Below, one piece after another: positions 13,416 to 25,600 of a stretch of 64,000 nucleotides of DNA. The DNA comes from Cheiracanthium punctorium (lineage: Eukaryota; Arthropoda; Arachnida; Araneae; Cheiracanthiidae), in NCBI GenBank assembly GCA_038373885.1, contig JAWZYV010013166.1:62001-126000 (forward strand), written 5' to 3'. Each line of letters begins with the position of its first letter. Within the stretch, counting starts at the first letter, position 1. The notes under the pieces are model-generated. The model was not told where the DNA came from. It was given only the letters and a program-made list of their open reading frames with translations, and searched no databases. A program made the position numbers and the translations under genes.

Positions 13416-14074
13416 CAGGGTGTCCCAAAAGGGTGGTAATGGTCTTTAATTCTTTATCTATTAGAGATAAGTGGGCAGTGTAAATTTAGAAAATGTTCAA
13501 AATAAGGTCGGAAATAATATCCCATGGAGAAAAAATTCCTCTTGTTAATTTTCAAAAAGTTACACTTTTTAAATTTTTATACTACCCCCTGTACAAAACA
13601 ATTCCCAATTAGTAAAATGTGCCCCCATACACTAAAGAGGTGACATAAAATTTGAGAACTACCCTTTAAAAAGTGTCAGAGATATGAAGATAAATATAAC
13701 ACTGACTTAAACCCCTTTTCAATGGCTCTTGAAGGGAAAAGATCACGTCGAATGATCTCATTTCAGGGGTTGTACAGAAATTACAAATCTTTTTTCCATT
13801 CTAGGAATAAATGTTAACATACAAAATCATGTATAATAGTCCCCGATCATCTTTTCTTAAAGATATCTCAGCGACTTCACATGATGAAAGGCTTAAATTT
13901 GGTATATCACCGCAAGAGTGTATGGGGTACATTTTACTAATTGGGAATGTTTTGTACGGAAGTAATATAAAAAATTAAAAAAGTGTAAATTGAAAATTTT
14001 TTCAATTTACACAGCCCACTTATCCCTAATTGAAAAAGAATTAATGCCCGTTACCACCTTTTCTGGACACCCTG
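13416..14074. mobile_element. Foldback element, family A copy 1 (CAGGGTGTCC ends)
   Basis: Ends cagggtgtcccaaaag and cttttctggacaccctg, flanked by TATA on both sides. The arms match far inward: the left segment around 13,600-13,650 (cccaattagtaaaatgtgcc) has its inverse near 13,925-13,950, so most of the 659 bp is one long imperfect palindrome. Non-coding. A second copy is at 52,466. Confidence 0.85.
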
Positions 14075-15913
14075 TATAATATCATTTACTGAAAACTGCC
14101 ATATAATAAAAAATTGGCAGAAGTAATTAAGCCCAATATATTTAATGCAATCCTTAGCATGTTCTTCCATACAGAAATCTGTTTTTGTTTGTTTCTTAAA
14201 TGTCACTTAACATGTTTATCCACTCAGCTCTTTAAATATTTGAGACACTTTTATCGTTAAATATCACAGCACAATCATATAGTAAAATTAAGCAATACGA
14301 TAATATTGCTAGTTTGTCATATTGCACCTGAATTCTTTTATTAAAGTTAAAATTTAACAGATTAACAAAGCATTTAATTTCAACTAAGTATATGATTAAC
14401 CAGCATTTCTAAAATTATGCTCCACAAACAGGCCTAAACTAGCTTTTACAAGGTAAAGAGTTTAAGCTTGGAATGAACAAAATTCACATTAAATTTTCAG
14501 CTCCAAAAAATGCACCAAAGCTTGGGGGGGAAAAAAGAATATTTTAGATAATAGAACCATATTATTTTCTAACCTTTACTAGATAAGAAATTATACCTTT
14601 GAATAAATAAATTTTAAGACTTTACATTAAATTTTCAAAACTTAAAACAAACAAACAAACAAAAAAAAACAAGGGTGAATGAGGGAATGTTGAAGACAGG
14701 TTAACCATGAAACAAACAATTTCAGGTACTAGTATTTTTAAGTTGTTTCAACTGAGGGGGAAAAATAAAATAATAATAAACAATAAATATGCAAAACAAA
14801 ATACAGCTAAAGGAAAATTTATACCTCAACTATTTATAAAATAAAATAAATAGAGGTTTAAAATAAACCCGTATATAAAAAAAACTAGTTCTAATGTTCA
14901 GTGTTTAATGATGTAAACTACGAATTAAATAAGTTACCTTTAACATACCTATATAAAATGGCACTGTGTATTGCAAATTTGTTTATTTAAGAATAATGGC
15001 ACAAAGTACACTAGTAGTATGATTTAGACACTTTCTTTAGACATTTTCTTTAGGATTTTAGTGTAACAAGCCTACTTGGAGAAAAACTATTTTATACACA
15101 GACTTATAGAACTGATAATATTTCTAATGTGCAATGCTTGAACACTGGACTTAGATTGGTTAAGTTTCTACAGAAAATTAAATGGAATGTAATTTAATTG
15201 GAAATATTTCAATACCATTGAATAAAACTGGATATATAATAACACAATAATATACATAAAATGGCAGCATGTTAATATTTCAATGCTGCTTTAGATATTT
15301 TCCTAGCCAACCAGCAATTTTTTAAAATATCTTCATTCAGATGACTTGCACATAAAGTGTATTAGTGCAAATAAACTTTAAACACATTTTAAAAATTATT
15401 TCCAATATCATTTAGTAAAACAGCATGTTTAAATATTTGGCTTGGTTAAAAATCTAAAAAAATAAAATAAAATAAAGAATTTAATACTGTTATTTTATGC
15501 AATGTATGTGAATGCTCTATTAACATAACAAAATCAAACTAGAGCACTGCATTTAGAATAATAGAAATAAACATAAATACAAACAAAACATTCTCTATAC
15601 CACTACTTTCTAAGTAATCATAAATATTTAAATTATAACATTACTAAGAATATTTATCTAAATTCAAAATATTTAGCAATTTTATACATCATGCTTGGTA
15701 CCATCCTTTTAAAATGTACCATAATACACATCAAATTTATATCATTAGAGTTTTCCCATTGCTTTTTCATAAGCAGTTCAGCCATAGGCATGCCACACAG
15801 TTCAATTTTTTCCAAGATGCTAAAGCCAATTCACAAAGAAAATGCTATGAATCAGCATCATTGACAGCTGGAATGCAGGTATTTACAACTCACGTTTAAG
15901 CTTTGTTTTAGCA
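14075..15913. other. Probable RABGAP1 3' UTR and downstream DNA
   Basis: AT-rich, no ORF of note. The part adjacent to the stop codon is transcribed as 3' UTR on the minus strand; its end is not determined. Confidence 0.45.
14982..15485 (-). promoter_or_regulatory. Candidate polyadenylation signals of RABGAP1
   Basis: Reading the minus strand past the stop codon, the first ATTAAA I find is at 15,485-15,480 and the first canonical AATAAA at 14,987-14,982. Either gives a 3' UTR of roughly 0.4-0.95 kb. The region is so AT-rich that such hexamers occur by chance and further ones follow downstream, so the true end cannot be fixed from sequence alone. Confidence 0.25.
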
Positions 15914-16051
15914 TTAAGTGGATTCCTTGTCTGGAGCGGGAGCATTATCTTTTTTAGTGACATCTCGTAGGGAAGACCAAGTTTTATGCAGCCACGTGTT
16001 TTTGGATGCTTGCAGCTCAGCAATGGCACTATTAAGCTGGTGAATAAGATC
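15914..16051 (-). CDS. RABGAP1: RABGAP1 exon w (last coding exon)
   Basis: 45 codons and a TAA stop. DLIHQLNSAIAELQASKNTW matches family LEHHLGLALNEVQAAKKTW, followed by a WSSLRDVTKK segment like the vertebrate C terminus. It is separated from exon v by an 8.5-kb intron. Confidence 0.96.
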   Translation of the reverse strand, partial: DLIHQLNSAIAELQASKNTWLHKTWSSLRDVTKKDNAPAPDKEST

Positions 16052-19000
16052 CTGAAATGAAGAAGATGTTAGGTACTAGTAGCAAATTGATTTGTATGAT
16101 TTAAATTGAAAGTTAGGCTTTCAATTATATGAATTCATTTTACTAGAACTCAAATATAAGAAAGGGAATTTTATGCTTTCTGATCTTATTTTCTTACCTA
16201 TAACATCATAAAGAGGTATTTGTGCATTTGCAGGGGTTAAACTGGAAGTACTGAACTGATCCTTAAAAAATGCTTTACTGATAGAAAGCTACACTATAAT
16301 AATAGCATAGGCAATATAACATCATGTATCACATTACTTTGATGTAATCATATCAAAGAATAATGAAATTTTTGCCTACATAACAGTGTAACACCAAGCA
16401 ACATATTGATTGACTTTCTTTTTGACTTAAAGCCCACAAGTTTGAAATAATTGTAAGGCGAATAATGTTGTAACCAAACACAAAACTACTTTGAATTTCT
16501 GATACAGAAAACTACCAGTCTGATTTTAAAAATTGTTTTTGTATCATATTGCCCGCCCATGGAGAGTAAATATGTCAATAAATAGAAAGTCAACTTCTGT
16601 TTTCATTACAAAGACTAGAGACTTAATAATCGCATGATGTTTTCATCATAAGTTTTGAAATAGAACAAGGATAAATAAAATAATGGATTTTGATTTTTAA
16701 AGTGGTAATTTTTAAAATAATATAAATAAAAGGGATGCTTGTATTTAGGAAATGGCATTTTTTATGGCGTTTAGATGTTAAATAATACTTTTCTGGTTGA
16801 ATTTGGTTATGATTAGGGATGTAATGAATATACAGTACCTGGCCTATCCGGCTTCTTTTTCAATAACCAAAATACCGTTGGAAATCCGAATCATAACTAC
16901 CGGATATCTGGTTATATACTACTAAAGTTCTATAATGTGCATGGGTCAGGATAGAAAATTATATTTGATATAATTAAACTTCCCCTATAAAAAGGGTTCT
17001 ACCACTAAAATGGGTGAACCGATAGTAGCCAAATTTGTTTTATAGACTATACATGAGAAATGCTTAGGTAATTTTGATTAAAAAGATAAGTTAAAAATGT
17101 TCAAGTTGCTATTAAACATGAAAAAACAGCAAATTTAACACTGGAAATGGATCACTCAAAATAAACACACATTTCAACATTTGTTCCGTAGTTTTTGAGC
17201 GCATTTATAACTAGTTAGGCTCATATTTAGATCTGATTTCAAGATGTAAAGTGGCACTTAGTGGACATTCTCTGAACTTAAAAAAAAAAAAAAACCTAAG
17301 CACATCTCATGTAATGTCCATGAGCAAATTTGGAGGTGATCTTCTCATCCTTTTCAGCTATAGACTGCTGTTTATAGGGGAAGCTTAATTATAAGCACTG
17401 TGCAGTATCATTTGAAAAATATGTGCATTCAGTATATATGCAGTTTCTTTCATGGTAAACCTACAGACAATGTAATTTTACACTCTGTCCCCAAGGAGTT
17501 TTTCCAATATTTTTAATTAGCTCAGGAAATCTGATAATTAACAAAAAACTCATTATTCTGTCTTCAAAATTTATTTATAAAGGCAGGGAGAAATTTTCAA
17601 TCTTCATCCTTTTTGTAAAAGACAATCTTTTACTGAGCATTCCTTTACTGAAGTATCTAATACCTAATAATTAAAAATTAACTCTTATTTAAAAAAAATA
17701 TTTTTTAATTGAATTTAGTTATGATTTTCTGCAAGTTTCAATTTTTTTTTTTTTAAAGTTAAGTCTACTTTTAAAAAATGTACATTTAAAATGTGTTTGT
17801 GAAATACTTATTAATGAAAATCATCAAAAACATTTTTTAAACATAAATGAGTGCATAATACGTTAAATGTAGCTTTTTAGAAGATTAAAATCCATAAATG
17901 TAATTAAGTAAAAAAGCAATTTAAATTTTAAAAAACTGTTAATTTATTTTATTAAAGAAAAATGTACATGAATAATCATAAAAAAATATAGACTAGGACT
18001 CTAGTATAGAACGTATGCATGTGACATCACAAACATAGAAGATGTCTCTCAAACCGGAACAAATAACCAGCATATGGTCAGCTATTAATGTATTTCAATG
18101 GGAGAAAAGCAATTTTGAACATCAAATAGCAGAATTAAATTCAAGTTGTTAGATGGTTGACCAATGTTGTTGGTCAAAACTATACTTTTTTTAGGGAGGG
18201 GGGGGGGGAAGCAAAACTATACTTTTTTTGGTGGCGGAGAGCGCAAAACTACACTTTTTTTTCTGAAGGGTGTGGCGTTGGCCAAAAACATTGTTTAAAC
18301 GTAATTTTCTATGCATGCATATAGGTTAAATGTAGCTTTCTAGATAAAACATAACCTTTTAGTGAACAATTTGAGAAAAACTATGGAATTTAGAAAAATA
18401 TTTTCTGAAAATAATTGTACAGTAAAATTTTGGTGGTGTTTCAACCCTATAACCCCCCTCCCCCCCTCGATACAGCCCTGTCTGGACATCATGTCTAACA
18501 CATTATACTGATTATTTACTCACATTTCCCTTTCTTATTGTACATTTAACTTAGATTGTCTAGCCATGAAAAGTTGTGGTGGGCCAGCAACATATTATAT
18601 TTATTCTGTTCACTATTTGAAACATGGATATAAAAATGCAATGAAATCTGTTATGAATATAAATGTAGGGTATTATATTTTGTCCTTCAATTCAACAATA
18701 CTGACTCCCTAATTTGCTAATCTCAACTATTTTAATCATTTACTGCAAAACAAATTTGTAAACTTCATTGGAATATCAAATTTAGCTCCCCTCAAAAAAA
18801 TGGGGAATTAATAAATATATTTCAATCATAATAAAATAAAGAATTTCAGCATTAAAGTTTTTATAGCTAAAATGTTTTAAATTTAATTAAAAATCCACAT
18901 TTCCTAAACATTTTTTTGTTACAATACAGCATGATATTGAAAACACATGGGGTGATTTAGATGGTTAAAAAAAAGAAAAAGAAATAAAAGAAGCAAAAAT

Positions 19001-19571
19001 ATAGTGTGAGTGGTCTTTATACTGAATGTCTAGTTCAAGTAACAGCTTATTAAAAATGTATGCACCCAAAACATTTATACATAGAGAGAAATATCATGAA
19101 ATCATAGATTAAAATTTTCAATGACTTTAAAAGGACTCTCCAATTATTAAACTACCCATAAGTTTAAGAAAAAAATTCAGGCCACAAAATATTTAATTCA
19201 ATGACATATATCATCTCATTGGAATTTACACAGAACAGAAGGAAAGCACAAACCTGCACATTCTGTGCAAAATCCAGCAATTTACCTGTTAACATATGAA
19301 TTGAAAAAGTGATTCACAAACAAATTATGCCCTTTTTTTCAAATAAGTCGCTCATCAATGCTTTTACTGTTCTTTCTCCATAAGACCCACCAAAGCTTAA
19401 CTTTTTTGTGTCTTTCCTGCAATACATTAAAAAATTCCATGCATAACCAAAATTTGATTTGCATGGCTTATATATTTTTGTCTCAGAATACAATCTTTTG
19501 GATAAGCTTTGGATTGGACATGATCTTTTGATAAAAGCCAAGTCATCCCCTTCTAGAAAGAAAGAAAAAAA

Positions 19572-19602
<31 letters not shown>

Positions 19603-22600
19603 GAAAGAAAAAAGGGATTGATGAATGAAAATATTTTCTTCGGGTATATACCTTTTAAAATTACTGTTCAAATTTTCTATAATTAATCCTAGATTTCCCA
19701 ACTTTTCAGCCTTCTTGTCTGATGTGAAATTAAAAAATTTTAAATGTTATGAAACACATCTCTTACATGAGTTTATTGAAAAATGGAGTAGTGAATATCT
19801 AAAGTAATTAAAAAACTTTGTAAAAAACACACATAAGAAGTAAAAGGAAAGAGGATACGCGTTTCGTTCAAAAATTGTTTTGAACTTCTTCAGTCCAAGC
19901 CCTTCGACGTAAAGAACACAGGGAACTGAAAAGAGAAAAAAAAAAAAAAAAAAAAAGTTCAGTTTCCTGTGTTCTTTACGTCGAAGGGCTTGGACTGAAG
20001 AAGTTCAAAACAATTTTTGAACGAAACGCGTATCCTCTTTCCTTTTACTTCTTATGTGTGTTTTTTACAAAGTTTTTTAATTACTTTATCGTTTAACACC
20101 AGTATTTTGAGTGTTTTTTCAGTAGTGAATATCTCATTTGTAGTAAAATATATTTTCAATGTAGGCTTCTTGATAATGCTCATCAGTATTATCATTACAA
20201 AAAACACTTTCACATTCAAAATATTTAAAATTGAAAAATTTGCTCACTTAGATGATGGAGCATTTTTTCGAGAGAGCAAAACTGTTTATTTCTTCAACAA
20301 TCAAGTTTAGAAGGCCATCATTAAAGAAAATATTTAAATAATCAATTTATTTTTCTGTATTTTCTACAGAATTTGTCCCTGGTATTCCAATAAATCTATG
20401 AGGATTTTCAAAATGGAATTTCAAAAACGAAAGCAATGGCATTTAAAGGCAAAGAAGCGGTCAGAACAAAAATTGCTATCGATAATAAAATTATTAATCA
20501 AATACAACACTATACTATACACCTATCTAGGTTGTGATATTATCTACGACTACAATAATGATACCCTAAATAAGCTGCACAAATTCCAACACATCTGTGG
20601 CACTCTATAAAGAATCCTAAACGGGAAAACAAGAACTGAAGTTTTATAAGGTATGACAGTTCCCACTTAATTATATGGCTCACAGACATGGACTTTGGGT
20701 ATCCAAGATATAAGTAGGATCCAGGTAACATGATCTGATCTATACAAGGCTGCACAATTTTAGATAAAATAAGGAACTAGATGAGAATTAAAAATATTTA
20801 GCTTATCTGAAAAAATGTCCAGGAGTATCATATTGGCTAGAAAAATCATGTCCAGTGTATGAAATGCTGGAGATTACCTAGAGCTGCCTTGTACTACATA
20901 CCAAAGGGCAGACGAGACAGTGGCATACCGAAAAAGCGGTGGTTGGAGAAAGAAGCCAGAACAGGCTTCTTGCCTAATTGATGTATGAAGATGCAATTCC
21001 TCAAGCTCTTGAGTCCAAGCTGAAATATTTTGAGTTGAACTTTTACGAGAAGTAGAAGGCGGGCACTGAGCAAGATCAGCCTCTGACAAAATGTCCATAT
21101 CAGAATCCTAATATATGTGTGATTGTGTGTCATTAAGGCAAACCTGCGCGAGGTGTATCTGTGACGAAGTTCACATATTTTTCGCGTCTTAAAATAATGT
21201 TCCTATGTTTCGTCTTTCTAAATCAAAATTTCGTATTTCGTATTAGTCTCTCTCTCCACTTTGTTTTTTGGCTCGATAAAATGTTCTTTCTTTTCGCGAC
21301 GGTATGTCTGGGATTTTTCGGGGTTTCCCTTCTAAATTAATTTTGCTTTAGCATATGCTGTGTAAATTCTTGGTGTCTCCCGGTTGTACGCCTTTTCTTT
21401 TCTCATGGGGTTGTAGACTTATGTATTGGCATTTGCCAAATTCTGGCACTTCTGTCTTGGCGTTAATCATTTAATCTGTTTGTTTCAAATTTTTATATTG
21501 TTTATGCCTACCGGACGGTGGTTGTCACGTGGGGCAGTGGCTTTTGAGTGCTCATATTTTACTCGCCAACCTGTAAAGAGCTGGCAGTTTTGTAGGAAGA
21601 TTTTAGTACACTTCTTGATTGCTCTCTGTCAGAGGAGGTTGTGTTCATTTTTTTATGGAACTCTGGCATGCCGTGTGGCCGGAACGATTAGCTATGTTCT
21701 TGGTGTTATTTTCTACTAATGCAATGTACCGTACGTAATTGAAGTTATTTCCTTTAAGACTATTTTTGCTGTTACCTCCAGTAAACATAGCTTATCTGAA
21801 TTCGAGTCATCTTCCTACTTTATAAGTCCTCAACGAACTTCATGGATACCTTTAATTACACAATACATCACGTAAACAGCCGAGAGAATGATTTCTTAAT
21901 CCACCTCTGACAACTCCCCGTCATAGTATCTGCCTAAGATGAGGGATGCCTTGGTAGGAGGACTTTCTAAGGGGTTCTAATGCGTATTCACGTTACATCT
22001 GGAGAAAACCTACCAAAACTCCAGACCGTTAGATTGACGACCGCACGATGGAACCCGAAACTTCACACTTCGGGCATCTACCATTTTCAGTGATATAACC
22101 ACTGTGCCATGTTGAGGCCCATATCAGAATCACTGGAAATATTATTTTCTAACACTTTTGAACTGTATAACTGTAAAACGTTCTAACAGAAATTGAACTG
22201 CCACTTTTATCTGTGTTACTAATTGGTTCATTTACAACACAAATCCATTCTTCTGATAAATAACGCTTTTTCACCATAATAATCTGGAGTTGAGGGTTTC
22301 CAAAACAAGAAGGAATGTATACTGAATATATCTGAAAGCAATGCAAATTGTAACAGAACTGACAATAAACCTATAAAAGACGCTACATACAGTGCAGCAC
22401 CGATAATCCGGCATCAGCGGGAATGATGCGGTGCCGGATTACCGATTTTTCCGGATTACAGATGTGTTGAGAATTTCCATTAAAACCATCGTCGATCACG
22501 TTATGTATTGACCAGTGTATTATTTATCAATGAAAAGTAGTCTTAAATATGCATACGATCGCTGTATAAACCGGGGGGGGGGAAAAAAAACTACACTGGA

Positions 22601-25600
22601 ATAAATGTAATTTAGTGTTTAATTCAAACTAAAACTATAAAGCAGAAAAGATCGTTGATTTTGGAACATTTTCATAAAATATAACACAAATAGTAACTGA
22701 AATTTATTTAAATACTAATTTAAAATAAGTGTATTAAATTATTATTAGAATCTAATTAGCTTTTGTATTTACATTAAATACATCGGTTAATTTGACTTGC
22801 TTCATTTTTTTTTTATTTAATTGGTTAATTAACACATGCACATTCATCAGTTGACTCTCAGATATAAAATCGAATTTATTAAATCTCTCCGTAGTTTGTA
22901 CCCTAGTTTTATTTTACAAGCTGAATTATTCCCAATTTTACTCTCTTAAGTCTCTTCACAGCTGCTTAATTACGTCGAAACATACCAATTCGCCCCTCCT
23001 ATCCCTCTTGCTGGCGAATTCCTTCCCGCGATAGTTGACGATTTCGCACAGTGACAGGATGTCTAGAAACAAGGCAATGTGTCTAGAAGCGGAAGGAGCC
23101 GAAGCCATGTGTTTACGATGATGCGTAAACATGCTGTCTCGTTTTAAAAACTCATACATATTAATGTTCTATGAAAGCACTCTCATTATCTTTGAATTCT
23201 TCATTCAGCTACACTGCACCTTTGACTTGACTGCAATTGATTTAAATATAATAAGCAAACCAAGCCGTATTTACTTTTGTTTTTATCTCGGTATTAGAAA
23301 ATGCATTGATTCAAATATTTGCGGCAGTAATGGTGATCGGCAAAGACATGTTAGTGGCGAAATACGAAACAAAAAGAAAAATATTCGGTGAAAAACTATC
23401 TATTGAAGAAGAAGGAAAAAAAAATTAAGATAGCCATACATCAATTAAAACCACCGTTGAAAGTTCCGGATTTTGAGATTCCGGATCCCTTTGGGGAGGG
23501 GAGAAAAAAAAAAAAAAACGAGACTAGTGCCGGATTGTAGGTGCTGCCGGATTATGGATGCTGCACTGTAGTAGTGAAAGAAAAAAAGTATTCAGAAAGC
23601 TATCAGAAACGTGAATTTTTATCTAACTTTAGTCTAGCTGAGTATTTGTTTACATTGCGATTTTTCTCCTCCCGTGCAACAGCTGATACGTAAAATACCA
23701 AAATCAGGCAGAATATGAACAACTTCAAAGGTTAGGATCCTAAAACTACTTCAGTTCAAATATAATGGACACAGAATGTCATCTACTGGTCATTAACCCT
23801 TAAAAGCCTGAATTTTAAACACGTTTGCTGTTGATCATGCAATAGCCATGATGTAAGCTAAATTTCTTATATCAGTTTTGTGAATAACTAATTAATTTTT
23901 TGAAAAACATACTATTTGAAAGAGATATGTGAAATTTTTATTATTCACAAAATGATTCATTTATTATTAAAAATGGTATTGTATATGAAGGGTCCATGGG
24001 AAGAATGATGAGAGTACACTTTTCGTCAATGTTGAGGTTTCTACGGCATTCTGTTGTTCATTAGTGGCACTATTAATATCCTAACCCACAAGGGGAAAGA
24101 ACAATGAGAATACACTGAAAAAATAGCCCAAAGATACAATTTACTGGGGAAGAATGTGGAAAGTCCCGTGAGACTTTTGATTTTTTGGAAAATCAGCTGT
24201 ATTGGACTCTCATCGTTCTTCCCGTGGACCCTTCATATGTGAAATTGGCATAAGAAATTTAGCTTGTGCTTTAATCTGTCAGTGAGCATGTTTTAAGTCT
24301 GGTATCAAATTGGGGCATTTATAGGTTAAAAATTGTTTCAGCTTAAAATGCGCATATGAAATGGTTGCCCAGTAAGCTCATTTTCTAGCGATGACTTGAC
24401 CAGCCATGATAGACGTTCATAGAGAATGCATATATGACTTGCCTTTCTCAAAGAGGTAAAGCTTGAAACTTTTGACAATTAAGAGTTTAAAAAGACTGAA
24501 AGCATGTCGTTTCTAAAAAGAACTTGACTGTATTAGTTAAATACAAAGCATTACCTGATTTTTGCATTCTGCTTCTACTAAAGCTAATTTTGTTTGAGCC
24601 AGCTCAAGTTCCAGTTCTCTGACTTGGCTATCATTATCAACGGCAGCAACAGTAGAGCCATTGGTGAAATTTCCATTTGTCTTCAAGAGTGAATTGTTGG
24701 AGGTAAATAGTTTTTTGGAACAATTTTCGCATCCTTCAACTTCACTCTACATTAAAAAAAGATGAAGCTTTTAAGAAACATAAATTAAAAATTTGTTATC
24801 AAAATATGAAATATTGCAGGCTCTAAATAAAGGAAATTATTAGTTTATTAAGATAACACTACACATCATACATATTGAAACACTTTATCTACCATGATAT
24901 CCAGTTAACAATAATTAATATAGAAATTATTTGAAAATTTATGAATTTCAATTCTGATTGCTAATGTAATAGAAGTGCAAGGGATTTCTCTATAAAAATA
25001 AAAGCATATTTTGGTAAACAGGAGAAGAAAAAATCTCCTGCCTGAAATTTCTGAATTGAGCTCTAGAAAAGGTTGCTTTTTTTTATGCCCTTAAGAATAC
25101 ACTGAATGTTATTTATTTATTTTATTATTATTTACAAAAATACAATGAGTAACATTTACTACACCTACAGAAATTTACTTATTATTTCACAGATTTTGAC
25201 AGTTGGTGCAGGTAAAAATAATTTATTTTTACCTACAACAACTACTTGTTTAATTACTAGCATATCAGTAAAAGATTGAGGAGAATAATTACCACAGTAA
25301 ATAGTGATAAAAACTCAGTTAAAAAAAAAAAGGTTGAAGCTACAATTTTACCTCCATTCACAAGCAATTTATATTTGTAAGTGTATTAGTGGATAACAAG
25401 CTAAAAAATGCTTTTATGAATAAAAAAAAAATATTTCAGTATTTATACTATAAAAAACATATGGAATCTTGAAAAATGGAATGAAATAAATAAATAAAAA
25501 TGAAACAGTATCTAAGAAAATACTTTATTTTTAACAAATGCTCACTTTTTAAACTCAAAATTGCTGTAGAGTTTAGGATAAATAAAACTTAGTTTTTAAT

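Larger units (their letters stand above)
19800..20088. repeat. Near-perfect 131-bp palindrome, Penelope-type terminal repeat
   Basis: Left arm 19,800-19,930 and right arm 19,958-20,088 are inverse with one mismatch in 131 bases, joined by a 27-base A-rich spacer. The unit, with a 32-base extension to 20,120, is flanked by a 14-bp direct repeat, agtagtgaatatct (19,787-19,800 and 20,121-20,134), consistent with a retrotransposition target duplication. Each arm carries a hammerhead-like core. Hammerheads in inverted or direct terminal repeats are a known property of Penelope-like retroelements; no reverse transcriptase of that type is present here. Confidence 0.85.
16052..24554 (-). other. RABGAP1 last intron (8.5 kb)
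   Basis: The longest intron in the window and the richest in inserted DNA, listed separately below. 16,052-16,970 and 17,394-19,786 outside those entries hold nothing I recognise. About 16,816-16,920 has ggatgtaatgaatata and ccggatatctgg, which may be a solo hAT end. Confidence 0.85.

Noticed and set aside
16816..16920. Possible hAT left end (ggatgtaatgaatata, ccggatatctgg)
   Set aside because: No matching right end or target duplication found; kept only as a note in the intron entry.
19561..19614. Lys-rich ORF across the A run
   Set aside because: It is a translation of a poly-A/(GAAA)n microsatellite.
20017..20310. 97-codon ORF beginning in the palindrome
   Set aside because: It starts within the right arm and runs through AT-rich DNA; the hydrophobic product is what T-rich sequence encodes by chance.
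21426..21719. 97-codon ORF in the 1-kb insertion
   Set aside because: It is open because the stretch is poor in stop words; no domain or coding bias seen.
23131..23391. 86-codon plus-strand ORF in the pogo-like element
   Set aside because: No transposase motif, and it overlaps the opposite-strand ORF that has better composition.
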